DNA of 64,000 nt from Lucinisca nassula (Eukaryota; Mollusca; Bivalvia; Lucinida; Lucinidae), in contig OY757010.1 in assembly GCA_963580285.1 (NCBI GenBank), forward strand, positions 211,452,138-211,516,137. Reading direction: 5' to 3'. The translations under genes and the position numbers were made by a program. This document shows, piece by piece, positions 21,799-32,344 of this stretch. The first letter of the stretch is position 1. The number at the start of each line of letters is the position of its first letter. The notes under the pieces were generated by a model that saw only the letters and a program-made list of their open reading frames with translations, had not been told where the DNA came from and searched no databases.

Positions 21799-22611
21799 AT
21801 GGCTAAATGTTAGGGGAAACTATTGTCGTTATCAGCGGGACCTCTGTTCAAGGAAGAACTTTCTCCAGAAACAGAGTTTTATTCTCACTTTCATCCTCCT
21901 TTGAGCTATCAAAGTCCCGTTAACACCATCCTGTTAAAAAACCCAGATTTTTGTGTGTATCGTGAACATTGTTTCCGCTGATCATTAGGTAGACGGTCCA
22001 AATTGCATAATAATTTCAAGTAACGTTAAAGCACTCGAATTCTCAAGCACATCCAGACCTGAAAATTTCTCGTTTACACGAGTTACTAATTAACTGCCGT
22101 GATAAAGCCGAGCCTTTAAAAACGAAAATTTGTTCGATCCTGGCAAAATAAGAATGCTGTATAATGCTATTTTTTTACGATTCCAAGAAAGATAATTTTC
22201 CAGGGCGAGTGGTATCGCAGAATTTCTCGGACTCGTCCCGAAAAATTAAAAGTTCGTAAGTATTTTCTTTAGCCCAAAATCTACTAACGTTCTCAAAGTT
22301 CCCATTTTAACAAGTCTAAGGGTAAAATTAAAAAAAAAATGTATGGGTTGCAAATCATAAGGATAACACTTCAATGCGAGACTATATAAATAGTACATTC
22401 CGGAGATAGAAGAGGATGGTAGTGAAAAATGTCACCCTGTGCAATAACAATTTCATCCGAGGCGCAGCCTCAGGCCTATTGGTGTTTTGCGTGTGAATGT
22501 CACGTGAGGTGTAAAGTCAATATAAAGTCTATAAAGTGCATTGTTTCATATCTCCAAACCGTTGTTGTTGTTATTTTTCTGATGAAGTTTTGTGATATTG
22601 CTTTATTTATG
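21799..22611. other. No recognised feature
   Basis: Single-copy-looking, no frame with a recognisable domain. A 64-codon plus frame at 22429 is not supported by anything else. Confidence 0.35.
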
Positions 22612-22740
22612 CTCCAAACCTAGGTTATTGTTGCTTGTTAGAGCCGCCTTATACAGGCGGTTCTAACGAGCACCCACAACCTATGTCTTGGAGACGAAAT
22701 TTTCTCTGATTTTTTCCTGAATAAAGTTGGGTTTAGTGTT
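22612..22740 (+). mobile_element. CAT-hairpin MITE core
   Basis: CCAAACCTAGGTTATTGTTG, then arms GTTAGAGCCGCC / GGCGGTTCTAAC, then GAGCACCCACAACCTATG. Outer ends are lost. Confidence 0.7.
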
Positions 22741-22850
22741 GTTAATATTTTGTTATGATAAAATACGAGTAGCACTTGCTACAGCCCGAAAATAAATTTG
22801 TTGAGGAAAATGGTCACCTTGTTTCTTGTTTTTGGATTTTTTTATATATA

Positions 22851-23029
22851 CATTGCAACCTGTGTTAAGCAAGCACCTCAGGGATGATCAAAATGTGCTT
22901 GCTTAAGGCAGGGGCTTGCTTAATACAGGTGAATATTAATGCCTTTGCCTTTTTTCGGGAACTAAATGCTTGCTTGCTTAAGGCAGGTTGCTTGCTTAAT
23001 AGAGGTGGCCACTACAACAGGTTTGACTG
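22851..23029. mobile_element. TA-flanked MITE with CAGTCAAACCTG ends
   Basis: TA sites at 22849-22850 and 23030-23031. Left end CATTGCAACCTGTGTTAAGC, right end complement CAGTCAAACCTGTTGTAGTG. Four internal GCTTGCTTAA boxes lie in one orientation. Tc1/mariner-like by target site. The 103-codon frame at 22884 is a by-product. Confidence 0.7.
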
Positions 23030-23390
23030 TATATACATTTTTGTTATGTATGTGTTTAACCCTTTCGACCTGAAGACCATTACAGTAACTTATGCAAACA
23101 GCCTAGATCCTGATGAGGTAGCCCTTTATACGACACTAACGAGCCGTCCCATCAGAAAAACAAAAACAAAAAAAAAAACACTATTTCCATCATAATCATC
23201 ATTTTGATTAAACCGCCTTTTTTCACTGAGGGATGTGACGATTCCACAATAGTCCGTCAAGTGTGAAAGTATTAAGTATTCGAACAGACAAGTATCTAGA
23301 GGTTCTGGCCACGTAAAGTCGAATTTTTACTGACATTTCCAAGTCGGTGCTTCCGTTGTGGCTTGTCTTTGTATGTATGTTCTGTTTATA

Positions 23391-23832
23391 TACAGAAAAA
23401 TTCCTATGTTAAGACCACCTTTGGGACTGTTCAAAAGTGGTATTTTAAGACCATTTTGAACAGTCCAAAAGGTGGTAAAAGACCACTTTTAAACCGTCCT
23501 GAGGGTGGTCCTTTAGTACCGGACACATGGTGAAGAAAATGTTAACCCCAGTCCTGCTGAGCCCGGATATGTCTTATCTTAAAAACAATGTAGATCCAGA
23601 TCAGATGGCTTCTGAAGAAGCTATCTGATCAGGATCTTCATTGTTTGTCATTCAGTTTATGAATTTGTTGCAATAATTTGCATCAAGTAACCTGATTGGT
23701 TGATAATCAGTAGGGGCGTGGCATATTTAAATATTCAGCAGGCCAAGGGTTAGGATATTACAAATATGCTTTTAAAAGTGGAATTAGCCCTAATTTTAGA
23801 TTGTCTTAACAGCGGAATTTTACTGTCGTATA
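23391..23832. mobile_element. TA-MITE-206, split by a TTAA MITE
   Basis: Left end TACAGAAAAATTCCTATGTT, AAGACCACCTTTGGGACTGT; right end TGTCTTAACAGCGGAATTTT ACTG. With the inner insert removed the length is in line with other family members. Confidence 0.75.
23546..23749. mobile_element. TTAA-hairpin MITE (CCCTTGTCCTGCTGA family), complete
   Basis: TTAA at 23542-23545, TTAG at 23750-23753 (mutated). Ends CCCCAGTCCTGCTGA and TTCAGCAGGCCAAGGG. The hairpin is GATCAGATGGCTTCTGAAGAAGCTATCTGATC in two halves around TGAAG, in the AATGTAGATCC / CATTGTTTG frame. Confidence 0.85.
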
Positions 23833-23934
23833 TATTTATATATTTCGGTAGCCGTTTGGCCATTTTGGGATAAAATGCTGTCCTTTTTCGTTTTACCATC
23901 ACGTGAAAAAATGCGTGAAATGAACACCGACCGT

Positions 23935-24040
23935 CCAAACGCCACTTTATATAGGGAAAACTGTACATTCCATAGTTTTCAGTTCTGTGTTGTATTCCTT
24001 GCTTCCAAAGGACTACCCCTTTTTGTCCCCCGGCGTTAGT
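23935..24040 (-). repeat. R38 repeat fragment
   Basis: ACTGTACATTCCATAGTTTT CAGTTCTGTGTTGTATTCCT and TGCTTCCAAAGGACTACCCC match the R38 repeat (see 38.7 kb) in reverse orientation. Confidence 0.65.
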
Positions 24041-24063
24041 CGAACGGCACTCTAGTAATGGGT

Positions 24064-24103
24064 TTGTCCGTCCGTCCGTCCGTCCGTCAGTCCGTCCGTC
24101 CGT
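24064..24103 (+). repeat. (CCGT)n microsatellite
   Basis: Nine near-perfect CCGT units, one interrupted. It borders the tandem array that follows, as in the other array elements. Confidence 0.9.
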
Positions 24104-24109
24104 AGACAC

Positions 24110-24690
24110 GGTCTTGTCTCCGCGAGTTATGGTCCTGTGTTAGTTTTAGCCATTTCACAACAGAAGTTCTTGTCTCCGCAACTCTTCCTACAGTTTTCGA
24201 GGAATTTTGATGAAACTTTCCAGTTATTGTTCCCATGACCTCAAGATGATCATATTTTATCGAGGGCGTGCTCGACTGATTTTACCAGAGTTATGGCCTT
24301 TTGTCGGTTTTAGCCATTGTATCAACAGAGGTTCTAGTCTCCACAACTCCTCCTACACTTTTCAAGGGATTCAGTTATTTTTCACATGACCTGGAGATGA
24401 TCATATTTTATCAAGGTCATGCCCAACTGATTTTTACCAGAGTCATGGCCCTTTGTCAGTTTCAGCCATTTTATCAACAAAAGCTCTTGTCTCCGCAACT
24501 CCTAAAGTTTTCAAGGGATTTTGATGAAATTTTAAAGTTATTTTCCCATGACCTAAAGATGACCATATGTTATCAAGGTCATGCTCGACTGATTTTTACC
24601 AGAGCCATGGCCCTTTGTCAGCTTCAGCCATTTTATCAACAGAAGCTCCTCATACAGTTTTCAAGGGAATGCATTTTTTCATGTTTGACA
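24110..24690 (+). repeat. Tandem array, about 3.7 monomers of ~155 bp
   Basis: Repeated blocks: CTTGTCTCCGCAACTC, TTTTCAAGGGATTTTGATGA, CCATGACCTNAAGATGATCA and TTTTACCAGAGTTATGGCCC. The spacing between equal blocks is 150-160 bases. Frames of 60-131 codons at 24207-24696 are array artefacts. Confidence 0.85.
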
Positions 24691-25024
24691 GTATAGTCTG
24701 GATCTTCTGAATGTCCATTGGTACCCTCAGAATCCAATTCGAGTCCCAAAAAAACAAAGTATAGTTTTTGGACCTTCTGTTTTATCATTAGGTATCGGAA
24801 CCCCAAGACGGCAATGCCCCATCATAATTTCACAGTAATCAGTGATATTTTTGCCCCGAAAAAATGAAGTCATCAAAATAGTGCAGCATGCTGCCAACTT
24901 GTTACTTTTCGAGGAAAGTAACAACTTTCTCAAATGTGTTACAACTGATCGACGAACCAAACGGAAGTGCGTTGTCGAAATAATAATGATCCATGATGAT
25001 TGACATCATTTATTGCAACGGGAT
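24691..25024. other. No recognised feature
   Basis: A 77-codon minus frame (24727-24960), no domain recognised. Its piece FRGKNITDYCEIMMGHC followed by FGTRIGF is suggestive of repeat-encoded protein but I cannot name it. Confidence 0.3.
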
Positions 25025-25188
25025 AGCCCCCGCTCATCGGGGGCCCGGGCTTGAAGAAATAGATGGGCTGCATGATGCTTCCACGCAGAGCTGAAATCGA
25101 CCCGCACACGAATACTCGTAAACCCCTTTGAGGATCTAAGCCTGCCCAGGCAAAGCGGTGCGAATGTCGAACCGTCCATGCTTATAAA
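25025..25188 (+). mobile_element. SINE-A 5' half (rest at 26105-26265)
   Basis: AGCCCCCGCTCATCGGGGGC to ACCGTCCATGCTTATAAA. The matching 3' half, starting AAACCCTATTATTTCATTGG, is found 0.9 kb downstream after the triplicated insert. Confidence 0.85.
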
Positions 25189-26104
25189 TAAAAATAAAAA
25201 ATGAGTTCCTTTAAGAGCAATGAAAACATTCATAAGAAAGAAGATGGGTCATACTACGTAGTTTCGGCTAATAAAGCCTCATCAGTGACCTTGTAATGAT
25301 CCGACAACGAAAGCCAGAGGAAACATACTGCAATTTTGCGAATTTCGAATAGGCAGTCGATTCAAAGACTGATATAAATCAAAATGGGGTCCAAATAATT
25401 AAAAGCCTGTCTAGAATATGAGTCTAAACCAATAATTTATTTCTGATTTCTCAGAATATTCACGCTGATCTCAACGGACCAAAAGTAAAATATAAACTGC
25501 ACTATGGTTGATTTACGGGAAGACGTTTTACGGCCGCCACACGGCACAACACGAGCTGCAGTGAAGGCAAATAAAAATAAAAAAAATGAGTTCCTTTAAG
25601 AGCAATGAAAACATTCATAAGAAAGATGATGGGTCATACTACGTAGTTTCGGCTAATAAAGCCTCATCAGTGACCCTGTAATGATCCGACAACGAAAGCC
25701 AGAGGAAACATACTGCAATTTTGCGAATTTCGAATAGGCAGTCGATTCAAAGACTGATATAAATCAAAATGGGGTCCAAATAATTAAAAACATGTCTAGA
25801 ATATGAGTCTAAACCAATAATTTATTTCTGATTTCTCAGAATATTCACGCTGATCTCAAAGGACCAAAAATAAAATATAAACTGCACTACGGTTGATGTA
25901 CGGGGAGACGTTTTACGGCCGCCACACGGCACAACACGAGCTGCAGTGAAGGCAAATAGAAATAAAAAATGAGTTCCTTTAAGAGCAATGAAAACATTCA
26001 TAAGAAAGATGATGGATCATACTACGTAGTTTCGGCTAATAAAGCCTCATCAGCGACCCTGTAATGATCCGACAACGAAAGCCAGAGGAAACATACTGCA
26101 ATTT
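25189..26104 (+). repeat. Tandem insert, 2.4 copies of a ~384-bp unit
   Basis: The unit starts AATGAGTTCCTTTAAGAGCA, holds CTACGTAGTTTCGGCTAATA and AAGCCTCATCAGTGACC, and ends GAGCTGCAGTGAAGGCAAAT. Copies: 25189-25568, 25569-25953, and a partial third copy 25954-26104. Unit-to-unit identity is very high (scattered single changes), so the duplication is recent. It split one SINE-A copy. Confidence 0.9.
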
Positions 26105-26265
26105 TTGTTTGCAAAACCCTATTATTTCATTGGGCGGCAGGGTTTGAGATGTCATTCCATCTCAATGTCGGGTAAAAGTCCCACAAAATCGGAAGCATCG
26201 TCTCCAAAATGATCTTTACAGTGTTGACGGGGACGTTAAAATTCAAATCAACCAAACAAATAAAC
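26105..26265 (+). mobile_element. SINE-A 3' half
   Basis: AAACCCTATTATTTCATTGG through GTCGGGTAAAAGTCCCACAA to GGGGACGTTAAAATTC and a CAAA-type tail. It completes the half at 25025-25188. Confidence 0.85.
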
Positions 26266-26955
26266 AAAGCCGTCTTAAAGCATTCTTCATATCAGATTTT
26301 CCCACCAAAAGACCTTGGCTAAAACCCCGCACACTGTCTACCGCTTTATCAAAGCTAAATTATATGACGAAACACAGCTTAAGGTCTATGAAACGTTGAC
26401 AGACTGGTCCCTTGGGTACGAAAGAAGGTGAATCAGTCTGAAGTTATTTACATATTTCAACTGATTCGGAAGTTAGGGAACGCTGGGAAAGGGAAAGGGC
26501 CCGCAACACTCCTTTCATCGACTTCCCGTACAATTTTGCTGTGTAATTTCCTTGCCTTTAAAGGGCTGATCTAAGGGTTTTCTATTCGCATGATATACGG
26601 GGCCCTTTAATGCGAAACCATGCACAAAACCATTCAGAATAGGTTTTGCTTCAGTGGGACTGGAAAGCAAGTTCTTGTTTTATAGCTTGCAAATACCAGT
26701 AGTCATTTGTAAGGCTGCACTACTCAGTGTTCTAGCTAAGGTTGTATCTATTACTACTGAACTTGAATATCCATTGTCCCGAAAGGATACATTACCCTGC
26801 GCTGCTGTAGTCTGCTGCTGCATGCAAAGTATGTCTACAACTGACTGACCATGCAATTCATAGTTGTAGGCTGCGCAGACATGTCTAAACTTACACATGT
26901 TCCAGGTACAACTGCCATTATTGAAGGCATTGCATGTCAGCAAATTTGTACCGCT
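26266..26955. other. No recognised feature
   Basis: Frames of 64 and 87 codons on opposite strands (26654-26943). The minus one has CNAFNNGSCTWNMCKFRHVC, a CCCH-like cysteine spacing (C-N7-C-N4-C-N3-H) that could be a chance zinc-finger look-alike. Confidence 0.3.
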
Positions 26956-26959
26956 TGTG

Positions 26960-27179
26960 GGATTTTATCGTCCTTCATCATAGTGTGGCTTATATTTTCT
27001 AGTCCTTGGGGACCATTGCTTCCACAGCGGATTTTTTTTTTAAAATCGGAGGGTCACTGATGAGGCCTGATTGGCCGAAACTAGCCAGTCTCGCCCAGAA
27101 ACAACTTGTAAACTCTACAGTTTTTAGTTCTGTTCTGTAGATCTTGCTACCAAATGATTACTCTTCTAAAGAATATATA
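26960..27179 (-). repeat. R38 repeat, unit broken by the Tc1 element
   Basis: CGTCCTTCATCATAGTGTGG, GGGTCACTGATGAGGCCTGA, TTGGCCGAAACTAGCCAG and GTTCTGTAGATCTTGCTACC. It continues at 28761 beyond the Tc1 transposon. Confidence 0.75.
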
Positions 27180-27181
27180 TA

Positions 27182-27211
27182 CTAATCAAAGTTTGATAGG
27201 GATCACTTTTT
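27182..27211 (+). repeat. Tc1 left terminal inverted repeat
   Basis: Thirty bases, differing from the right repeat only at position 4 (A for C). It contains the inner palindrome TCAAAGTTTGA. Confidence 0.95.
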
Positions 27212-27535
27212 TAATGCAAAATAATTTTTGGATGAATTAATCAGCTGAATCCAAATTTGATACATAATGATAGAAAACGTATCCTTCACAAAACATAGTG
27301 ATTAATTTTGTCAACTGCTACTGCATTCAAGCGTGACAACAGCAAACGTCTTGGCACCCCCAAAATTTGCCGTAACACGAAGGGATTTGAACAACTGATT
27401 TTTCACAAATTTCCAAATTTGTTTAGACAAACGTGCTTAATAACTTGTATGGCGTACAAGGGCATCAATTACAGTACGACATCGCTTGCGCATGCTCGTA
27501 ATCCGAGTCTGTATCCGGTTTTGTGAAATCAGCTT

Positions 27536-28497
27536 TCATTCAGCAACCAATGCATCTTTGAGCTCCTGTAAAGTCCTCGGATGCACAGGTCGGGCTGAAA
27601 CAGCACTCTGTAGCATGTCCCGCGCATGCTCAATCGGATTTAAGTGCGGTGACCGAGCAGGCCAGTCCATACGAACGATTGTCTCACGTTCCAGGTAGGA
27701 ATCAGTGACGTTGGCAGGGTTGGGACGGGCATTATCATCCATCAGAATAAAGTCCGGGCCGATAGCATCTGCATATGGTCTCACAAACTCATCAAGAATC
27801 TCATTACAGTACCTCACTGCCATTAACGTTTCGTTTTCAACGACGTACAAGTCAGATTTACCGTTCACGCTTATCCCAGCCCGAACCATGACTGACCCCT
27901 TTCCATAGCGATCATGCTCTGCCACATTAAAGTCATCGAATCGCTGTTTAGACATTCGCCACACTAATTGACGTTTATAAGTGAAGTCTAGACAGAATCT
28001 GGACCCCTCAGTAAACAGTACTGGCGTCAAGTCACGAACCGTCCACCTGACGTGAGTTCTGACAAAGTCTAACCGGTCTAGCACGTGCTGTCTCGTCAAC
28101 GGGACACGTACAGCAGGCCTCATTGCATTAAGTCCGAACTCGTGGAGTCCGTTTCTGACAGTTTGTGTAGAAATTCGTACTCCAGTTCCGTTCATAAGCT
28201 CGTTATGCAAACGCGTAGCGTTCAGGAACCGTTGACGTCGAGACTGAATCAACAAGAAACGGCCCTGACGTTGAGTTGTAGCCCTTTCTCGACCCCGCCT
28301 CGGCTGTGTGAAAGATTTCCGTGGGTAAGATGCCGACTCCACATTCGTGAAACCACGCTCTGAGACACATTCAGAATCCCAGCAACACGACGTTGAGAGA
28401 CGCAAGATTCCAACATTCCGACGCAACAATTCATTTCTTCGGGGCTCCGACGGTTTCTTAATTGTCCCCCTAGGCATTTTAGTGTTTCACAAATCAA
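27536..28497 (-). pseudogene. Tc1 transposase, compensated frameshifts and first catalytic Asp lost
   Basis: The main frame (28477-27536, 313 codons from MPRGTIKKPS) gives the DNA-binding C-part and the DDE domain. Catalytic sites: FTEGSRF at residues 155-161, where the first Asp is Glu157; MDDNARPN with Asp248; SPHLNPIEH with Glu283. Asp248 to Glu283 has exactly 34 residues between, the Tc1 DD34E spacing. The N-terminal helix-turn-helix (RVAGILNVSQSVVSRMWSRH) lies in another frame around 28300-28385, so the gene leaves and re-enters frame. D157E plus the frameshifts make it inactive. Plus-strand frames here are shadows. Confidence 0.93.
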
Positions 28498-28728
28498 ATG
28501 AAGTCCTTTTTACGCTTGGTAAAGGAACACTGACAAGTTTGATTGGTCTGTTGGAAAGCAGTGCTACGCAAGATTTTGGGGGTGCATGAATTCATTTGCG
28601 AATTGTGAGAAGTGTACACTTTTATGAGTACTGAACTGCACACGAGTTTCTGCTTAAGATATTAATCAATATACCGGGTACAAATTCTGTCAAGAACTTA
28701 TAAATTTTCTGTGCAAAATTTGGTACAT

Positions 28729-28758
28729 AAAAAGTGATCCCTATCAAACTTTGAGTAG
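28729..28758 (-). repeat. Tc1 right terminal inverted repeat
   Basis: Thirty bases ending CTTTGAGTAG, then TA. Complement of the left repeat with one mismatch. Confidence 0.95.
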
Positions 28759-28760
28759 TA

Positions 28761-28985
28761 TATTTACGTGTTTAGGGAATGTGTGGCGGCCGTAAAAAGT
28801 CTACCTGCCCTTCATCATAGTGTGGGTCATCTGAGATCATTGAGTCCACTTCCGAATTTTGAAAGTATCGGAAGGTGACAGACGAGGCCTTATTGGCCGA
28901 AATTAGCTAGCCTGGTCAAGAGTCAACTTGTATATTCTACACTTTTCAGTTCTGTTCTTCTGTAGATTTGCTTCCAAAGGGTCAT
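28761..28985 (-). repeat. R38 repeat, second part beyond Tc1
   Basis: GGGAATGTGTGGCGGCCGTA, CCCTTCATCATAGTGTGGGT, GAGGCCTTATTGGCCGAAAT and TTCTGTAGATTTGCTTCCAA. Together with 26960-27179 this is a pair of tandem units into which Tc1 inserted. Confidence 0.75.
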
Positions 28986-29095
28986 ATATGAAGAAGTAGT
29001 TAGCTTGCTTTTGAATGTAGGTACAGTAAAGTTGCTTTGAGAGGGACTTGAAATTATACTAAGCCACAGTTCTGCATTTAAGGAACCCCAAGACT

Positions 29096-29379
29096 CATCA
29101 CGTGAACAAGTCCGTGAAATGACCCCCCCCCCCATAAACCCCACTTTATATGGAGATCACTGGGGTTTACGGGGGTATACATTATTTTTCTTATTTCTGT
29201 TCCAAGACATAGGTTGTGGGTACTCGTTAGAACCGCATCAATCAGGCGGTTCTAACGAGCACCCACAATCTATGCTTGCGGTAAAAAATAAGAAAAATAT
29301 CAGGGATTTTCATCAGAAAATCTGCCATTTTGGAGATGTGAAAAAATACACTATGTCGCACGGGAGCGTTGTCGTCATG
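29096..29379 (+). mobile_element. CAT-hairpin MITE, complete
   Basis: 284 bp, CATCACGTGAACAAGTCCGT to GAGCGTTGTCGTCATG. Palindrome GTACTCGTTAGAACCGCATC / AGGCGGTTCTAACGAGCACC at 29219-29272. A C-run follows ATGACC near the left end. Confidence 0.9.
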
Positions 29380-29501
29380 TGCTTTGTTGCTTCATAAGCC
29401 TGGAGCAGTCGAAATTGTTGGTCATGTGCTACCCATTATTTTGTGGGGTACCTTGAAGCGGCTTCCCTAATGACATGTACTTCAGAATCTCAGTAGTTTT
29501 T

Positions 29502-31144
29502 AGCTCACCAGAGCCGAAGGCTCCGGGGGAGCTTATAGTATAGGCATTGGTCCGGCGTCCGTCGTCGTCGTCTGCGTCTGTGTCTGCGTCTGCGTCGTCA
29601 ACATTTTCAAACAACATCTCCTCTGAAACTACTTGGCCAATTGAAACCAAATTACATGTGGAGCCTCTATGGGAAGGGGGAACGAAAGTTTGTTTGGAAG
29701 GACTGGGTCACATGACCAATATGGCAAAAACCTTTAAAAATCGTCTCCTCAAGAACCGAACAGCCGATTATCTTGAAACTTGGTATGCAGCATCGGGGAC
29801 TCGGGCCCTACCAAGTCTGTTCAAATGATGACCTTTGGTTGACCTTTACCTGTTTTACGTCAAGGTCAAATTTGGTCACTTAGACATTTGTATGGAAAAA
29901 CGGTAAAACAGTGGATTTTTCTGATTGTATGTTAGCTAGTGGCATCAGAAATTGTATTTGCAATCAGCTGAATGGAAGTTTATCAGTTTCAGAGGTCAAG
30001 GTCATTTACTGACCTTTGTCCAGGACGGCTCAGTTTCAGTATTTTATCTTCTTCTTCACTTAAAGTTCTTGGCCAGTTGAAACCAAATTATATGTGGAGC
30101 CTCTATGGAATGGGGGACCGAAAGTTTGTTCGTGAGGACTGGGTCACATGACCAATATGGCCGCCATGCCCATATATGGTCAAAACCTTTAAAAATCTTC
30201 TTCTCAAGAACCGAACGGCCGATGATCTTGAAACTTGGTATGCAGCATCAGGGACTCTGCTTCTACCAAGTTTGTTCTAATGATGACCTTTGGTTGACCT
30301 TGACCTGTTTTACGTCAAAGTCAAATTTGGCCACTTAGAGATTTGTATGGAAAAATGGCAAAACAGTGGATTTTTCTGATTGTATGTTACCTAGTGGCAT
30401 CAGAAATGGTATTTACAATCAGCTGAATGGAAGTTTATCAGTTTCAAAGGTCAATATCATTTACCGACCTTTGTCCAGGACGGCTCAGATTCAGTATTTT
30501 TATCTTCTTCTTCACTTAAACTACTTGGCCAATTGAAATCAAATTACATGTGGAGCCTCTATGGAATGAGGGAACGAAAGTTTGCTCGTGAGGACTGGGT
30601 CACATGACCAATATGGCCGCCATGCCCCTATATGGTAAAAACCTTTAAAACTCTTCTTCTCAAGAACCGAATGGCCGATGATCTTGAAACATGGTATGCA
30701 GCATCAGGGACTCTGGCCCTACAAGTTTGTTCAAATGATGACCTTTGGTTGACCTTGACCTGTTTTATGTCAAGGTCAAATTTGGTCACTTAGACATTTG
30801 TATGGAAAAATGGCGAAGTAGTGGATATTTCTGATTGCCTGGTTGTCTGTAACATCAAAAATGATATTTGCAGTTATCTGAATGGAAGTTTATTAATTCC
30901 AAAGGTCAAGGTCATTACTGACTTTTGTCTTGGATGGCTCAGATTCAGTATTTTTATCTTCTTCTCCAGTAAAAGAGCTTTGCTGATTGAAACCAAATTA
31001 CATGAAAAGCCTCTATGGGGGTGAGGCAATTAAACATTATTCGTGGTATTGTTGTCGCATGACCAAGATGGGCACCTTGCCTGTTTATGGTATAAACCAC
31101 ATGACCTCTGGTGAGCGTAGTGGCCCATGGGCCTCTTGTTTTTT
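29502..31144 (+). mobile_element. 1.6-kb tandem-array element, same end type as 7.9 kb
   Basis: Head AGCTCACCAGAGCCGAAGG with stem GGCTCCGGGGGAGC and GTC-rich microsatellite (29550-29600). There are about 3.3 units of ~445 bp, each starting near CTTGGCCAATTGAAACCAAA and holding TGTGGAGCCTCTATGG, GGGTCACATGACCAATATGG and GTCAAGGTCAAATTTGG. The tail is GGTGAGCGTAGT, hairpin GGCCCA/TGGGCC, then TCTTGTTT. The core is unrelated to the 7.9-kb array but homologous, in reverse, to the 41-43 kb array. Confidence 0.75.
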
Positions 31145-31239
31145 CTGGAAAGTTCTGCAAGTACATACTTGCACAGATGAGGAATGCATCTATCCTTTCA
31201 TTGCTATTTTGGATGGTTTGCTTGGATCTTACCTACATT

Positions 31240-31590
31240 CGATTTAAAATTTTGCATAAACTCCACATTTTTCAGTTCTGAATTGTTTCCTTGCTTCCAA
31301 AGGATTACCTTTCTTTCTTTAGGACATAACTTCACTACATCTCGTCTTAAGGGAATGTGTGGGCGGCCATAAAAAGTCTAATTCCCTTCATCGTAGTGTG
31401 AGTTATAATTTCTTATCTTTTAAGGATCCTTTGCCACTTCGGAATTTTGAAAATACATGTATCAGACGGTCACTGATGAGGCATTATTGGCCGAAAGTAG
31501 ATAATCTTGTTCCAGAAAATTCTTGTACACTCCAGTTTTCATTTCTGTGTTGTAGTCCTTGCTTCCATAGGATAACCTTTCTACAGAACT
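31240..31590 (-). repeat. R38 repeat, one unit plus partial second
   Basis: CCACATTTTTCAGTTCTGAA and TTGCTTCCAAAGGATTACC at 31260 recur as CTCCAGTTTTCATTTCTGTG and CTTGCTTCCATAGGATAACC at 31530. Between lie GGAATGTGTGGGCGGCCATA and GGTCACTGATGAGGCATTAT. Confidence 0.75.
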
Positions 31591-32249
31591 TATATACTTT
31601 TGATTCTGAATTTTTCCTGGATTTTCTGCTAAAGTCGCATAGGCAAACGTTCATCTCCACACCTCATGGGCTCATCACAGTCCACGTGCATGTCTTTGAA
31701 CACATTATCGAAGGGAACGATACCTTCTTGTTTCTGCTTTTCATTTATACCTCTACCTGATTGTGGCTCAGAGCCACCACCACTCTGAGGAATGGTTTCC
31801 ACGACATCATGATCTGAAAGCTAGGCAGCCTTTTTTCTGTCTTTTCGTTGCACTTTCAGAATTCTGACTCACTACAGCCTGCCTCTCAGACCTCCTGACA
31901 CTAAGGGCAACCTTACTGGCTTTCCTTTGCCAAACATCTCAGAAAGGTGGCTGATTTATTGAGATTTACAAGAGCTCAATATTTTGCTGCAGTTTGTTCG
32001 TCCTGGAGTAAACAGGAAAAGGAAGTTGTCCCAAGGCTGGTTCAAAGTTGTGCAAGTTGGGGATGACATCACAAGTGACATCATCGATTTGCTTGACAGG
32101 CGTATCGACAGTTAATGAAGTAAGACAATACTGAAAACAATTACGCGGTTCAGCGCATAATATTGAGCATTCTGATGGCAACCATGAACAGAAAGTCACT
32201 AAAATAAACCAGGAATATTGCTCAAGAAATTATTTCCCTTTATTTATTC
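31591..32249. other. No recognised feature
   Basis: Neither the 133-codon plus frame that ends at 31760 nor the 77-codon minus frame at 31966 shows a domain; the first half of the plus frame is R38 sequence. Confidence 0.35.
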
Positions 32250-32344
32250 CATTTTATTTCTTTACTTTTATCTTGAAAATGTATATGATGTACTCATTAG
32301 AATCGCGCATTTACCTATTCATGCCTTGCGTTCTTTCTGGGGAC

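Larger units (their letters stand above)
23305..23905 (+). repeat. LTR fragment broken by a TA MITE
   Basis: TCTGGCCACGTAAAGTCGAA to CTTGTCTTTGTATGTATG (23310-23380) and TAGCCGTTTGGCCATTTTGG (23850) are consecutive parts of LTR B. The TA-MITE-206 insertion separates them. Confidence 0.7.
27182..28758 (-). mobile_element. Tc1-like transposon, complete, inactive
   Basis: 1577 bp between TA target duplications (27180-27181 and 28759-28760). The terminal inverted repeats are 30 bp with one mismatch: CTAATCAAAGTTTGATAGGG at 27182 and the complement of CTACTCAAAGTTTGATAGGG ending at 28758, each continuing ATCACTTTTT. Length and TA duplication fit Tc1. It carries one transposase gene on the minus strand and sits inside an R38 repeat. 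Confidence 0.95.

Noticed and set aside
24301..24696. 131-codon plus frame, repeated HDLKMTICYQGHARLIFTRA words
   Set aside because: The peptide repeats mirror the DNA monomers of the 24-kb array, and neighbouring monomers break frame.
26680..26943. CCCH zinc-finger exon (CNAFNNGSCTWNMCKFRHVC)
   Set aside because: Spacing is close to a CCCH finger but only one unit exists, the frame has no further domain, and an opposite frame overlaps.
27705..28589. Plus-strand frames of 67-92 codons
   Set aside because: Antisense of the Tc1 transposase; no domain of their own.
29219..29272. Hairpins as rho-independent terminators or CRISPR repeats
   Set aside because: Dispersed rather than regularly spaced, in a eukaryotic context, and each lies in a MITE with its own ends.
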